Assembly (NCBI GenBank): GCA_035291605.1
Contig: DATDRS010000504.1
Location: forward strand, 1-8,252
Length of the DNA stretch: 8,252 bases
Origin: DATDRS01 sp035291605
Lineage (GTDB): Bacteria > Chloroflexota > Anaerolineae > Anaerolineales > UBA6663
Direction: 5' to 3'
Below, one piece after another: positions 1 through 4,429 of the stretch. The stretch's first letter is position 1, and the number at the start of each line of letters is the position of its first letter. A model generated the notes under the pieces. That model saw only the letters and a program-made list of their open reading frames with translations, made no database searches and was not told where the DNA came from. The position numbers and the translations under genes were made by a program.

Positions 1-229
1 GCACAAGGCGTTCTTCGGGGGGTATCGGCCGCAGTTTTACATTCGGACGATGGACGTGACGGGGGCGATCAGCTTGCCGGCGGGGGTGGAGATGGTGATG
101 CCGGGGGACAATGTGAACATGAGTGTGGAGTTGATCACGCGCGTGGCGTTGGAAGCGGGCCAGCGGTTTGCGATCCGCGAAGGCGGTCTGACCGTCGGCG
201 CCGGCGTCGTCACGAAAGTGATTGATTGA
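1..229 (+). CDS. tuf: Elongation factor Tu, C-terminal fragment (5' end outside window)
   Basis: Seventy-five codons are open from the window edge to the TGA at 227-229. EF-Tu is the GTPase that delivers aminoacyl-tRNA to the ribosomal A site in the cytoplasm. The visible part is the third (beta-barrel) domain, with the family landmarks GYRPQFYIRT, TGAISLPAGVEMVMPGDNV and the terminal RFAIREGGLTVGAGVVTKV. The G domain and its nucleotide-binding motifs lie upstream of the window. Only 21 bp separate the stop from rpmG, so the two are probably co-transcribed. The tuf-rpmG-trnW-secE-nusG order is widespread in bacteria. The identity is secure; which tuf copy this is, if there are several, cannot be told. 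Confidence 0.97.
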   Translation, partial: HKAFFGGYRPQFYIRTMDVTGAISLPAGVEMVMPGDNVNMSVELITRVALEAGQRFAIREGGLTVGAGVVTKVID

Positions 230-250
230 ACGGAATAGGTGGCATAGGCA

Positions 251-415
251 ATGGCTAAGAAAGATGTCCGGCCAGTGATCACACTGGCCTGCTCGGAATG
301 CAAGGAGCGGAACTACACGACCGAGAAGAACCGGCGCAACGACCCGAACCGGATCGAGTTCAAGAAGTTCTGCCCGCGCTGCCGGAAGCATACGTTGCAC
401 CGCGAGACGAAATAG
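251..415 (+). CDS. rpmG: Large ribosomal subunit protein bL33
   Basis: A 54-residue basic protein beginning MAKKDVRPVITLACSECK, the usual length for L33 of the 50S subunit. It has two zinc-ribbon knuckles, C14-x2-C17 and C41-x2-C44 (CSEC and CPRC), so this is the zinc-containing (C+) form. The motifs NYTTEKNRRNDPNRIEFKKF and KHTLHRETK are typical of the family. A modest Shine-Dalgarno-like AGGTGG lies at 237-242, eight bases before the ATG. It follows tuf by 21 bp and precedes tRNA-Trp. It is too small to appear in many automatic ORF lists but is unambiguous. Confidence 0.96.
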   Translation: MAKKDVRPVITLACSECKERNYTTEKNRRNDPNRIEFKKFCPRCRKHTLHRETK

Positions 416-556
416 TAGTATCCACCTGAGAGTATGCCCAAGTGGGGAGAGCCGATCGGCAGGGAATTGACGGCACGGCGCATGTGAGATTCCATGACTC
501 CAAACTCAATTCGCTGATGATGTCATGGATGGATAAGCTGCTTGAAGGCAAGTTGT
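416..556 (+). other. Spacer between rpmG and tRNA-Trp, no gene seen
   Basis: The 141 bp hold no convincing ORF. They include a perfect 10-bp palindrome, GCCGATCGGC, at 451-460, and a TTGACG hexamer at 467-472 that resembles a -35 box but has no good -10 box at 16-18 bp. A GATAAG at 532-537 also lacks a -35 partner. A promoter for the tRNA cannot be assigned with confidence, so the tRNA may be co-transcribed with tuf-rpmG. Confidence 0.4.
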
Positions 557-629
557 AGGCCAGTGGCGCAATTGGCAGCGCAGTGCTCTCCAAAAGCAAA
601 GGCTGCAGGTTCGAGTCCTGCCTGGCCTG
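557..629 (+). tRNA. trnW: tRNA-Trp (anticodon CCA)
   Basis: A complete cloverleaf can be folded by hand. The acceptor stem AGGCCAG (557-563) pairs with CTGGCCT (622-628), with G629 as discriminator. The D stem GCGC (566-569) pairs with GCGC (578-581). The anticodon loop CTCCAAA (588-594) gives anticodon CCA at 590-592, reading UGG (Trp). The variable loop has 5 nt, and the T arm is GCAGG-TTCGAGT-CCTGC (605-621). The anticodon stem (583-587 with 595-599) has one mismatch at its base, G583-A599. The 3' CCA is not encoded; CCT follows the discriminator, so CCA must be added enzymatically. Its location between rpmG and secE is a common arrangement. Confidence 0.97.
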
Positions 630-662
630 CCTGGAAGAACAGCGGGGCGCGAAGCCCTGCCA

Positions 663-671
663 TGATATAAG
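663..671 (+). promoter_or_regulatory. Candidate extended -10 promoter for secE-nusG
   Basis: TGATATAAG matches the extended -10 pattern TGnTATAAT at 8 of 9 positions (5 of 6 in the hexamer). No -35 element is visible 17 bp upstream, which extended -10 promoters can tolerate. The predicted start, about 677-679, would lie just past the 5' arm of the hairpin at 672-695. A transcript begun here would therefore not form that hairpin. This is a motif call only; no expression evidence is available. Confidence 0.4.
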
Positions 672-698
672 ACACCGCAGCAGGTGAGGCGGTGTTTT
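672..698 (+). terminator. Weak intrinsic terminator after tRNA-Trp
   Basis: ACACCGC (672-678) and GCGGTGT (689-695) form a 7-bp perfect stem with a 10-nt loop, followed by a short T-run (695-698, TTTT including the last stem base). It sits 43 bp after the tRNA and 26 bp before secE, where it could partly terminate tuf-rpmG-trnW transcription. The short T-run makes it a weak or partial terminator at best. Confidence 0.45.
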
Positions 699-723
699 GA
701 TTGTCTGGAAGGATGAGAGGCGC

Positions 724-948
724 ATGGCTAAAGCGCAGCAACAAGTTGTCAAAGAACCCAATGCGGTCATCCGCTTCTATCGCGAGACGGTGGGCGAGCT
801 GAAGAAAGTCGTCTGGCCCACCTGGCCCGAAGCGCGCAATCTGACGATCATCGTTCTGTTCGTCATCGTTGTGACGGCCGTGGTGCTCGGCGGTTTTGAT
901 TATTTGTTTACGCAACTCTTCAGGTTCGTGTTGGGCCTCAAGTTTTAG
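724..948 (+). CDS. secE: Protein translocase subunit SecE
   Basis: A 74-residue single-span membrane protein, the usual short bacterial form. SecE clamps and stabilises the SecY channel of the SecYEG translocon in the cytoplasmic membrane. The amphipathic cytoplasmic helix carries the family signature ELKKVVWPTWPEA (about residues 25-37). One transmembrane helix follows (about 41-62, LTIIVLFVIVVTAVVLGG), then a short tail. The ATG at 724 is preferred because AAGGA (709-713) and GAGAGG (715-720) lie just upstream and the product starts MAKAQQQ. An in-frame TTG at 697 would add nine residues but lies in the T-run of the hairpin. The stop is 2 bp from the first possible nusG start, which points to tight co-expression. 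Confidence 0.95.
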   Translation: MAKAQQQVVKEPNAVIRFYRETVGELKKVVWPTWPEARNLTIIVLFVIVVTAVVLGGFDYLFTQLFRFVLGLKF

Positions 949-950
949 CA

Positions 951-1643
951 ATGGCCCTGAGTGAGGTGAGTGAGGTTATGGCTGAGGCCGAAGAGCAGAT
1001 TGCCCCTGAGCAGGAGACGGGGCAACTGCCCGAAGAGGAAAAGGATAACGCCGCGGCGTCCGCTCCGGACGAGACCCCGGTTGACGAGGTGACCGGGGAG
1101 GCCGCCGCTCCAGTCGAGGACGGCCGCAGCTGGTACGTGATCCACTGCTACTCAGGTTACGAGAACAAGGTGCGGCACAACCTTGAACAGCGCATCGAAT
1201 CCATGGGCATGAAGGGCAAGATTTTTGACGTGATCGTGCCTACGGAGGAAGAGATCGAGGTCAAGGACGGCAAGCGCCGCACGGTCGAGCGCCGCGTGTT
1301 CCCCGGCTACATCCTGGTGCAGATGATCATGACCGAGGAGTCGTGGTACGTGGTGCGCAACACGCCTGGCGTCACCGGGTTCGTGGGGATGGGCAACACG
1401 CCCACGCCCCTGCGCCCCGAGGAAGTGGCGCAGATCCTCAAGCGCATGGAGGCCGAGGCCCCGAAGATCAAGGTCACCTATAAGCCCGGCCAAAAGGTGC
1501 GCATCGTGGACGGGCCGTTCAACGACTTCATCGGCACGGTGGCCGAGATTGACATGGACCGCGCCAAGGTGCGCGTGATGGTGTCGTTCTTCGGGCGCGA
1601 AACGCCGGTGGAGCTGGACTTTTTGCAGGTGGAGAAAGTGTAG
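951..1643 (+). CDS. nusG: Transcription termination/antitermination factor NusG
   Basis: A 230-residue protein. NusG binds the RNA polymerase clamp, increases processivity and links transcription to Rho or to the ribosome. The NGN domain spans about residues 60-165 (RSWYVIHCYSGYENKV, ERRVFPGYILVQM, VRNTPGVTGFVG). The KOW domain spans about 177-230 (GQKVRIVDGPFNDFIGTV, FGRETPVELDFLQVEKV). An acidic, low-complexity N-terminal extension of about 58 residues precedes the NGN domain and makes the protein longer than E. coli NusG (181 aa). The start is uncertain. ATG 951 is 2 bp after secE but has no Shine-Dalgarno. ATG 978, in frame and nine codons later, has GAGGTGA at 963-969 and may be the real start. 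The longer form is given. Confidence 0.95.
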   Translation: MALSEVSEVMAEAEEQIAPEQETGQLPEEEKDNAAASAPDETPVDEVTGEAAAPVEDGRSWYVIHCYSGYENKVRHNLEQRIESMGMKGKIFDVIVPTEEEIEVKDGKRRTVERRVFPGYILVQMIMTEESWYVVRNTPGVTGFVGMGNTPTPLRPEEVAQILKRMEAEAPKIKVTYKPGQKVRIVDGPFNDFIGTVAEIDMDRAKVRVMVSFFGRETPVELDFLQVEKV

Positions 1644-1688
1644 AAACGTGAGGCATGACAGGTTCCCGGATCACGCTTCACGATCCAC

Positions 1689-1717
1689 GTGGGAGGGCCA
1701 ACGCCCGTTAGCACCAC
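1689..1717 (+). promoter_or_regulatory. Putative L1-binding autoregulatory hairpin, rplK leader
   Basis: GTGG (1689-1692) pairs with CCAC (1714-1717). GGGC (1695-1698) pairs with GCCC (1703-1706) under a CAAC loop. An asymmetric internal loop, GA on one side and GTTAGCA on the other, lies between the two helices. The GTGGGAG strand plus closing CCAC resembles the L1 site in helix 76 of 23S rRNA as I recall it. L1 is known to repress the L11-L1 operon by binding such mRNA mimics. The rplK Shine-Dalgarno GGAG (1721-1724) begins three bases after the hairpin, the right place to block initiation. A near copy lies before rplA (2220-2253). Confidence 0.75.
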
Positions 1718-1731
1718 TCAGGAGAATGTAG

Positions 1732-2157
1732 ATGGCAAAGAAAGTCAAAGCAGTTACCAAACTTCAGATCGAGGCCGGGAAGGCTAACCCGGCGCCGCCC
1801 ATCGGGCCGGCGCTGGCAGGCTACGGTATCAACATCATGGCGTTCTGCAAGGAATACAACGCCCGCACCTCCAATCGCCCGGGCGAGGTGATCCCGGCGG
1901 AAATCACGGTCTACACGGACGGCTCGTTTACCTTCGTGCTCAAGACGCCGCCCACGGCGGTGCTCCTGCGCAAGGCGGCCAAGATTGAGAAAGGGTCCCC
2001 GCAGCCGAACCGCGACAAGGTGGGCACGGTGACGAAGGCGCAGGTGCGTGAGATCGCCGAGATCAAGCTGAAGGATTTGAACGCGATTGACCTCGAAGGC
2101 GCGATGAAGCAGATCGAAGGCACCGCGCGCAATATGGGGATTGTGGTGGAGGAGTAA
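1732..2157 (+). CDS. rplK: Large ribosomal subunit protein uL11
   Basis: A 141-residue protein of standard L11 length. L11 sits at the base of the L7/L12 stalk on the 23S rRNA GTPase-associated region. Landmarks are KLQIEAGKANPAPPIGPAL (N-terminal domain with the proline-rich helix), NIMAFCKEYNART, TFVLKTPPTAVLL, GTVTKAQVREIAEIKLKDLNA and the C-terminal GTARNMGIVVEE (rRNA-binding domain). After GPAL it reads AGYGINIM where many L11 proteins have GQ(H/A)GVNIM, a local variant beside the thiostrepton-binding region. The start has GGAG at 1721-1724, seven bases upstream. It is preceded by an L1-type hairpin and followed by rplA after 108 bp. Confidence 0.97.
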   Translation: MAKKVKAVTKLQIEAGKANPAPPIGPALAGYGINIMAFCKEYNARTSNRPGEVIPAEITVYTDGSFTFVLKTPPTAVLLRKAAKIEKGSPQPNRDKVGTVTKAQVREIAEIKLKDLNAIDLEGAMKQIEGTARNMGIVVEE

Positions 2158-2194
2158 TTAGTAACTGGAGATTGGCGCGGGCCAATTACTAATT
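2156..2194 (+). repeat. Inverted repeat / stem-loop at the rplK stop codon
   Basis: AATTAGTA (2156-2163, overlapping the rplK TAA) pairs with TACTAATT (2187-2194). Inside it, ATTGGC (2171-2176) pairs with GCCAAT (2181-2186) across a GCGG loop, with seven unpaired bases on the 5' side (2164-2170). No T-run follows, so it is not a canonical terminator. It could be an mRNA processing or stability structure, or a by-product of the repeat-like spacer sequence. Confidence 0.55.
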
Positions 2195-2211
2195 GCTGTT
2201 TACCATTTACC
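2184..2211 (+). repeat. Degenerate heptamer repeat patch before rplA
   Basis: Four successive 7-nt units can be laid out in phase: AATTACT, AATTGCT, GTTTACC and ATTTACC. Each has TT at unit positions 3-4. The patch is AT-rich between GC-rich coding regions. Similar 7-nt phasing is seen at 1671-1691 and 3868-3902. No function is known from the sequence. Confidence 0.45.
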
Positions 2212-2219
2212 AGCTTAGA

Positions 2220-2253
2220 GTGGGAGGGCAGGCAGACTGCCCGTCAGCACCAC
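2220..2253 (+). promoter_or_regulatory. Putative L1-binding autoregulatory hairpin, rplA leader
   Basis: GTGG (2220-2223) pairs with CCAC (2250-2253). The upper stem is GGGCAG (2226-2231) with CTGCCC (2237-2242) and a GCAGA loop. The internal loop is GA opposite GTCAGCA, almost identical to the rplK element (GA opposite GTTAGCA). The upper stem here is two base pairs longer yet fully paired, so paired length changes on both arms while the loop is kept, as expected for a selected RNA structure. The rplA Shine-Dalgarno GAGGAG (2254-2259) begins directly after the closing CCAC. It should let L1 repress its own translation separately from rplK. Confidence 0.75.
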
Positions 2254-2265
2254 GAGGAGACTCGA

Positions 2266-2982
2266 ATGCGCAAGCACGGGAAGAAATACCGCGAGCAAGC
2301 GGCTAAGGTCGAACCAGAGAAGAGTTACACGCCGCAGGAGGCGGTGGCGCTCGCCAAGGCCACCTCCTACGCCAAATTCAACGCGACGGTCGAGACGCAC
2401 ATCCGGTTGGGGGTTGACCCCAAACACGCCGATCAGAACGTCCGCGACGTCGTCGTCCTGCCGCACGGCCTGGGCAAGACGGTGCGGGTGCTGGTCTTCG
2501 CCGAGGGCGAGGCCGCCCGCCTGGCCGCCGACCACGGCGCCGACTACGTGGCCGACGACGAGTTGATGAAGAAGATTCAGGGGGGGTGGGCTGATTTTGA
2601 TGTCGCCGTCGCCACGCCGGAGATGATGGGCAAAGTGGGCCGCCTGGGCCGCATCCTCGGCCCGCGGGGGCTGATGCCCAACCCCAAGACCGGCACGGTC
2701 GTCCCGGCGGCGGACCTGCCGCGCGTCATCAAAGAATCGAAGGCGGGCCGCGTCGAGTTCCGCGTGGATAAGACCGGCAACCTGCATGTGCCCATCGGCA
2801 AGGTGTCGTTCACCGAACAGCAGTTGTATGACAACCTGGCGGCGTTGATGCACGCCGTGATCAAGGCCAAGCCCGCTTCGGCGAAGGGGACGTATTTGAA
2901 GAAAGTGGTGTTGACCACCACGATGGGCCCTGGCGTGAAGGTGGACGCGAACGACGTGGCGGCCATGGAGGCCTCGGCCTGA
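2266..2982 (+). CDS. rplA: Large ribosomal subunit protein uL1
   Basis: A 238-residue protein, close to the usual 230-235. L1 forms the mobile L1 stalk that helps release deacylated tRNA from the E site, and in many bacteria it represses its own operon. Landmarks are MRKHGKKYREQ at the N-terminus, VDPKHADQNVRDVVVLPHGLGKTVRV, GRLGRILGPRGLMPNPKTGTV (about residues 124-144), AGRVEFRVDKTGNLHVPIGK and the C-terminal TTTMGPGVKVD. The two-domain layout (I-II-I) is intact. The ATG follows GAGGAG (2254-2259) by six bases. The L1-like hairpin touching that ribosome binding site suggests autogenous translational control. The next gene, rplJ, follows after a 302-bp leader. Confidence 0.97.
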   Translation: MRKHGKKYREQAAKVEPEKSYTPQEAVALAKATSYAKFNATVETHIRLGVDPKHADQNVRDVVVLPHGLGKTVRVLVFAEGEAARLAADHGADYVADDELMKKIQGGWADFDVAVATPEMMGKVGRLGRILGPRGLMPNPKTGTVVPAADLPRVIKESKAGRVEFRVDKTGNLHVPIGKVSFTEQQLYDNLAALMHAVIKAKPASAKGTYLKKVVLTTTMGPGVKVDANDVAAMEASA

Positions 2983-3000
2983 AGCGACAGAGGTGAACTG

Positions 3001-3195
3001 CGCATTTCAAGCTGAAAGATTCCAGTTTGAGCTTCGCCGCAGATAGCTGGCTGGCGGTCGGAAGACCCCGTAAGTCCCGCCGAGGTGAAGACTGAACAGA
3101 GGCGCTCTCGCGCTGAGCTTCTTCCTGCGCCGCTTGCGCAGTCTGAAAAGTCTTTGCTTCGCCCGCTGTGTCGGAGCAAAGACTTTTGTTTTTTT
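3001..3195 (+). ncRNA. L10 ribosomal protein leader (rplJL attenuation leader)
   Basis: The spacer between rplA and rplJ carries the look of the bacterial L10 leader. AGATAG (3041-3046) is followed by GGCGG (3053-3057), which pairs with CCGCC (3077-3081) in the conserved context TAAGTCCCGCCGAGGTG (3071-3087). Inside is a possible GGTC-GGAA-GACC tetraloop hairpin (3056-3067, sharing two bases with the outer helix, so registers may compete). The 3' end is a strong intrinsic terminator (3146-3195). In Bacillus, the L10(L12)4 complex binds such a leader at a kink-turn and promotes termination. AAGACT (3088-3093) is complementary to AGTCTT (3149-3154) in the 5' terminator arm and could be part of an antiterminator, which is inference. 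The 5' boundary is approximate. Confidence 0.8.
3146..3195 (+). terminator. Attenuator terminator in the rplJ leader
   Basis: AAAAGTCTTTGCT (3146-3158) pairs perfectly with AGCAAAGACTTTT (3175-3187), extendable by T-G and C-G inside, with a loop around 3161-3172. It is followed by G and seven T (3189-3195). This is a strong intrinsic terminator lying 90 bp before rplJ, where termination would cut off rplJ-rplL transcription. Its position at the end of an L10-type leader marks it as an attenuator and not as the end of the operon. Confidence 0.88.
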
Positions 3196-3266
3196 CAACG
3201 CTGCACTGATCGAGTTGACCGGTCCGGTTTCATCCGTCTGTGAAATCCGTTCCGTCCGCTGATACG

Positions 3267-3277
3267 AAAGGAGGTGA
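3267..3277 (+). promoter_or_regulatory. Strong Shine-Dalgarno that fixes the rplJ TTG start
   Basis: AAAGGAGGTGA is an almost complete complement to the 16S rRNA 3' end. It ends seven bases before TTG 3285. An in-frame GTG at 3240 lies upstream of this site and has no Shine-Dalgarno. Confidence 0.85.
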
Positions 3278-3284
3278 AACGCAC

Positions 3285-3818
3285 TTGGCTATCACAAAAG
3301 AACGCAAGATCGAACTGAGGCGGGAATACGCGGATCTCATCCAGAAGAGCGAGGGCATGATCCTGGTCGATTACCGCGGCCTGAACATGAATGGCATGGG
3401 GCCGCTCCGTACCAGGGTGCGCGAGGCGTCCGGCGAGTTGCACGTGGTGAAGAACACACTGGCGCGCCTGGCGCTCACGGAGGCAGGCTGGGACATCCCC
3501 GAAAACCTGTTCACCCAAACCACCGCGATCGGTTTTGCTTTTACCGATGTGCCCGGCGTCGCCAAAGCGCTGACTGGCTTCGCGAAGGAGTCGGAGTTTG
3601 TCAAGGTGAAGGGCGGCCTGCTGGGCAAGCAGGTGCTGAACGCGAAAGAAGTCGAAGCGCTCGCCGAACTGCCGCCGCTGCCCGTCGTCCGCGCCCAGCT
3701 GCTGGGCCTGATCTCGGCGCCGGCTGCGCGGCTCACGGGCGTCGTCGCCAGCGGCGTGCGGCAAGTCATCAACGTGGTCAAGGCGTATTCGGACAAGGAA
3801 GCGCCCGCGACTGCATAA
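3285..3818 (+). CDS. rplJ: Large ribosomal subunit protein uL10 (TTG start)
   Basis: A 177-residue protein from TTG 3285, the usual size for L10. L10 is the scaffold of the stalk: its N-terminal domain binds 23S rRNA and its C-terminal helix carries L7/L12 dimers. Landmarks are EGMILVDYRGLNMNGMGPLR, VKNTLARLAL, TAIGFAF, GGLLGKQVLNAKEVEALAELPP and the C-terminal amphipathic helix region VVASGVRQVINVVKAYSDKEA. An in-frame GTG at 3240 would add 15 residues (MKSVPSADTKGGETH), but those codons contain the Shine-Dalgarno itself, so TTG 3285 is chosen. Transcription is probably controlled by the upstream L10 leader. rplL follows 112 bp later. Confidence 0.96.
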   Translation: MAITKERKIELRREYADLIQKSEGMILVDYRGLNMNGMGPLRTRVREASGELHVVKNTLARLALTEAGWDIPENLFTQTTAIGFAFTDVPGVAKALTGFAKESEFVKVKGGLLGKQVLNAKEVEALAELPPLPVVRAQLLGLISAPAARLTGVVASGVRQVINVVKAYSDKEAPATA

Positions 3819-3831
3819 GGCTGATTGCTAC

Positions 3832-3846
3832 GGAGGATTGGTGATG
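3832..3846 (+). promoter_or_regulatory. Second, upstream in-frame initiation site for rplL
   Basis: GGAGG (3832-3836) followed seven bases later by ATG 3844 makes a well-formed start that opens into the rplL frame without a stop. It encodes MADSDSTSSHQ... for 29 residues before the normal MADLNKL. Both starts begin with ATGGCTGAT, which suggests duplication of the initiation region or chance. Whether it is used is unknown. Confidence 0.4.
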
Positions 3847-3867
3847 GCTGATTCAGACTCGACGAGC

Positions 3868-3902
3868 AGCCATCAGAAATCCACAATCAGCAATTCAAAA
3901 TC
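3868..3902 (+). repeat. Degenerate heptamer repeat patch before rplL
   Basis: Five in-phase 7-nt units (AGCCATC, AGAAATC, CACAATC, AGCAATT and CAAAATC) share A-T-C/T at unit positions 5-7. The patch is AT-rich between rplJ and rplL, and lies inside the possible 29-codon N-terminal extension of rplL. Function is unknown. Confidence 0.5.
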
Positions 3903-3930
3903 AATTGCACACACGAAGGAGACTTATCTC

Positions 3931-4317
3931 ATGGCTGATCTGAATAAACTGGTCGAAGAGTTGGGCGGGCTGACCGTGCTGGAAGCGGCTCAACTGACCA
4001 AGATGCTGGAAGAGAAGTGGGGCGTTTCGGCGGCGGCGCCGGTGGCGATGGCGGCCATGCCCGCGATGGCGGCGGCTGGCGCGGCGGCCGCCCCGGTCGA
4101 AGAGAAGACGGAATTCACCGTGACCCTCAAGGCGGTCGGCGACAAGAAGATTGAGGTCATCAAGGTCATTCGCCAACTGACCAGCCTCGGCCTCAAGGAG
4201 GCCAAGGACCTGGCCGAATCGGCTAATGCCAAGGTGCTTGACAGCGTGAGCAAGGAAGCGGCCGAAGACGCCAAGAAGAAGCTCACCGAAGTGGGCGCGA
4301 CGGTCGAAATCAGCTGA
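3931..4317 (+). CDS. rplL: Large ribosomal subunit protein bL12 (L7/L12)
   Basis: A 128-residue acidic stalk protein, near the typical 120-130. L7/L12 dimers bind L10 and recruit and stimulate the translational GTPases. The N-terminal dimerisation domain (ADLNKLVEELGGLTVLEAAQL) is followed by an Ala/Pro/Met-rich flexible hinge (about residues 31-55). The globular C-terminal domain (EFTVTLKAVGDKKIEVIKVIR, LGLKEAKDLAE, AKKKLTEVGATVEI) contains the factor-binding surface. ATG 3931 is chosen for homology and for AAGGAGA at 3916-3922. ATG 3844, in frame with a good Shine-Dalgarno, could give a form 29 residues longer. A strong terminator follows, and rpoB does not. Confidence 0.97.
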   Translation: MADLNKLVEELGGLTVLEAAQLTKMLEEKWGVSAAAPVAMAAMPAMAAAGAAAAPVEEKTEFTVTLKAVGDKKIEVIKVIRQLTSLGLKEAKDLAESANAKVLDSVSKEAAEDAKKKLTEVGATVEIS

Positions 4318-4338
4318 CTCACCGCTCTTCAGGTTGTG

Positions 4339-4382
4339 AACAGGCCGCGCGGAATGAAAACTTCCGGCGGCCTGTTTTCTTT
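4339..4382 (+). terminator. Strong intrinsic terminator after rplL
   Basis: AACAGGCCGC (4339-4348) pairs with GCGGCCTGTT (4367-4376). CGGAA (4350-4354) pairs with TTCCG (4362-4366) above a single bulged G4349, leaving a TGAAAAC loop. TTTTCTTT (4375-4382) follows. The long GC-rich stem plus T-run, 22 bp after the rplL stop, is a textbook end of transcription unit. Confidence 0.93.
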
Positions 4383-4416
4383 ATCGCGTGCAGGTGTCCC
4401 TTCGCTGAGTTTGGTG

Positions 4417-4422
4417 TATCAT
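4417..4422 (+). promoter_or_regulatory. Candidate -10 box of the two-component operon
   Basis: TATCAT matches TATAAT at 5 of 6 positions and ends 7 bp before the ATG at 4430. A start 7-8 bp downstream of the box would fall on or next to the start codon, implying a leaderless mRNA. No Shine-Dalgarno is visible before 4430. No clear -35 hexamer is seen about 17 bp upstream (GTGTCC at 4394-4399). Confidence 0.45.
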
Positions 4423-4429
4423 TGGCCGT

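Noticed and set aside
467..495. TTGACG as the -35 box of a tRNA-Trp promoter
   Set aside because: No acceptable -10 hexamer is found 16-18 bp downstream.
697..723. TTG at 697 as the secE start
   Set aside because: It lies in the T-run of the hairpin and has no Shine-Dalgarno. ATG 724 has one and gives the normal SecE N-terminus.
2215..2853. Minus-strand open frame of 212 codons opposite rplA
   Set aside because: It is a shadow of rplA in GC-rich sequence. Composition is His/Arg/Gly-rich with no recognisable domain.
3215..3243. TTGACC upstream of rplJ as an internal promoter
   Set aside because: No -10-like hexamer follows at the correct distance (CTGTGA at 3238-3243).
3230..3260. Repeated TCCGT motifs before rplJ as a designed repeat or CRISPR-like unit
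   Set aside because: Units are only 5 bp, irregularly spaced and without spacers. They are more like low-complexity intergenic sequence.
3240..3284. GTG at 3240 as the rplJ start
   Set aside because: The added 15 codons contain the strong Shine-Dalgarno of TTG 3285, and the extra residues do not look like L10.
2983..3284. A third L1-type hairpin before rplJ
   Set aside because: The GTGGGAG / GTYAGCACCAC pattern is not present. The region instead fits an L10 leader.
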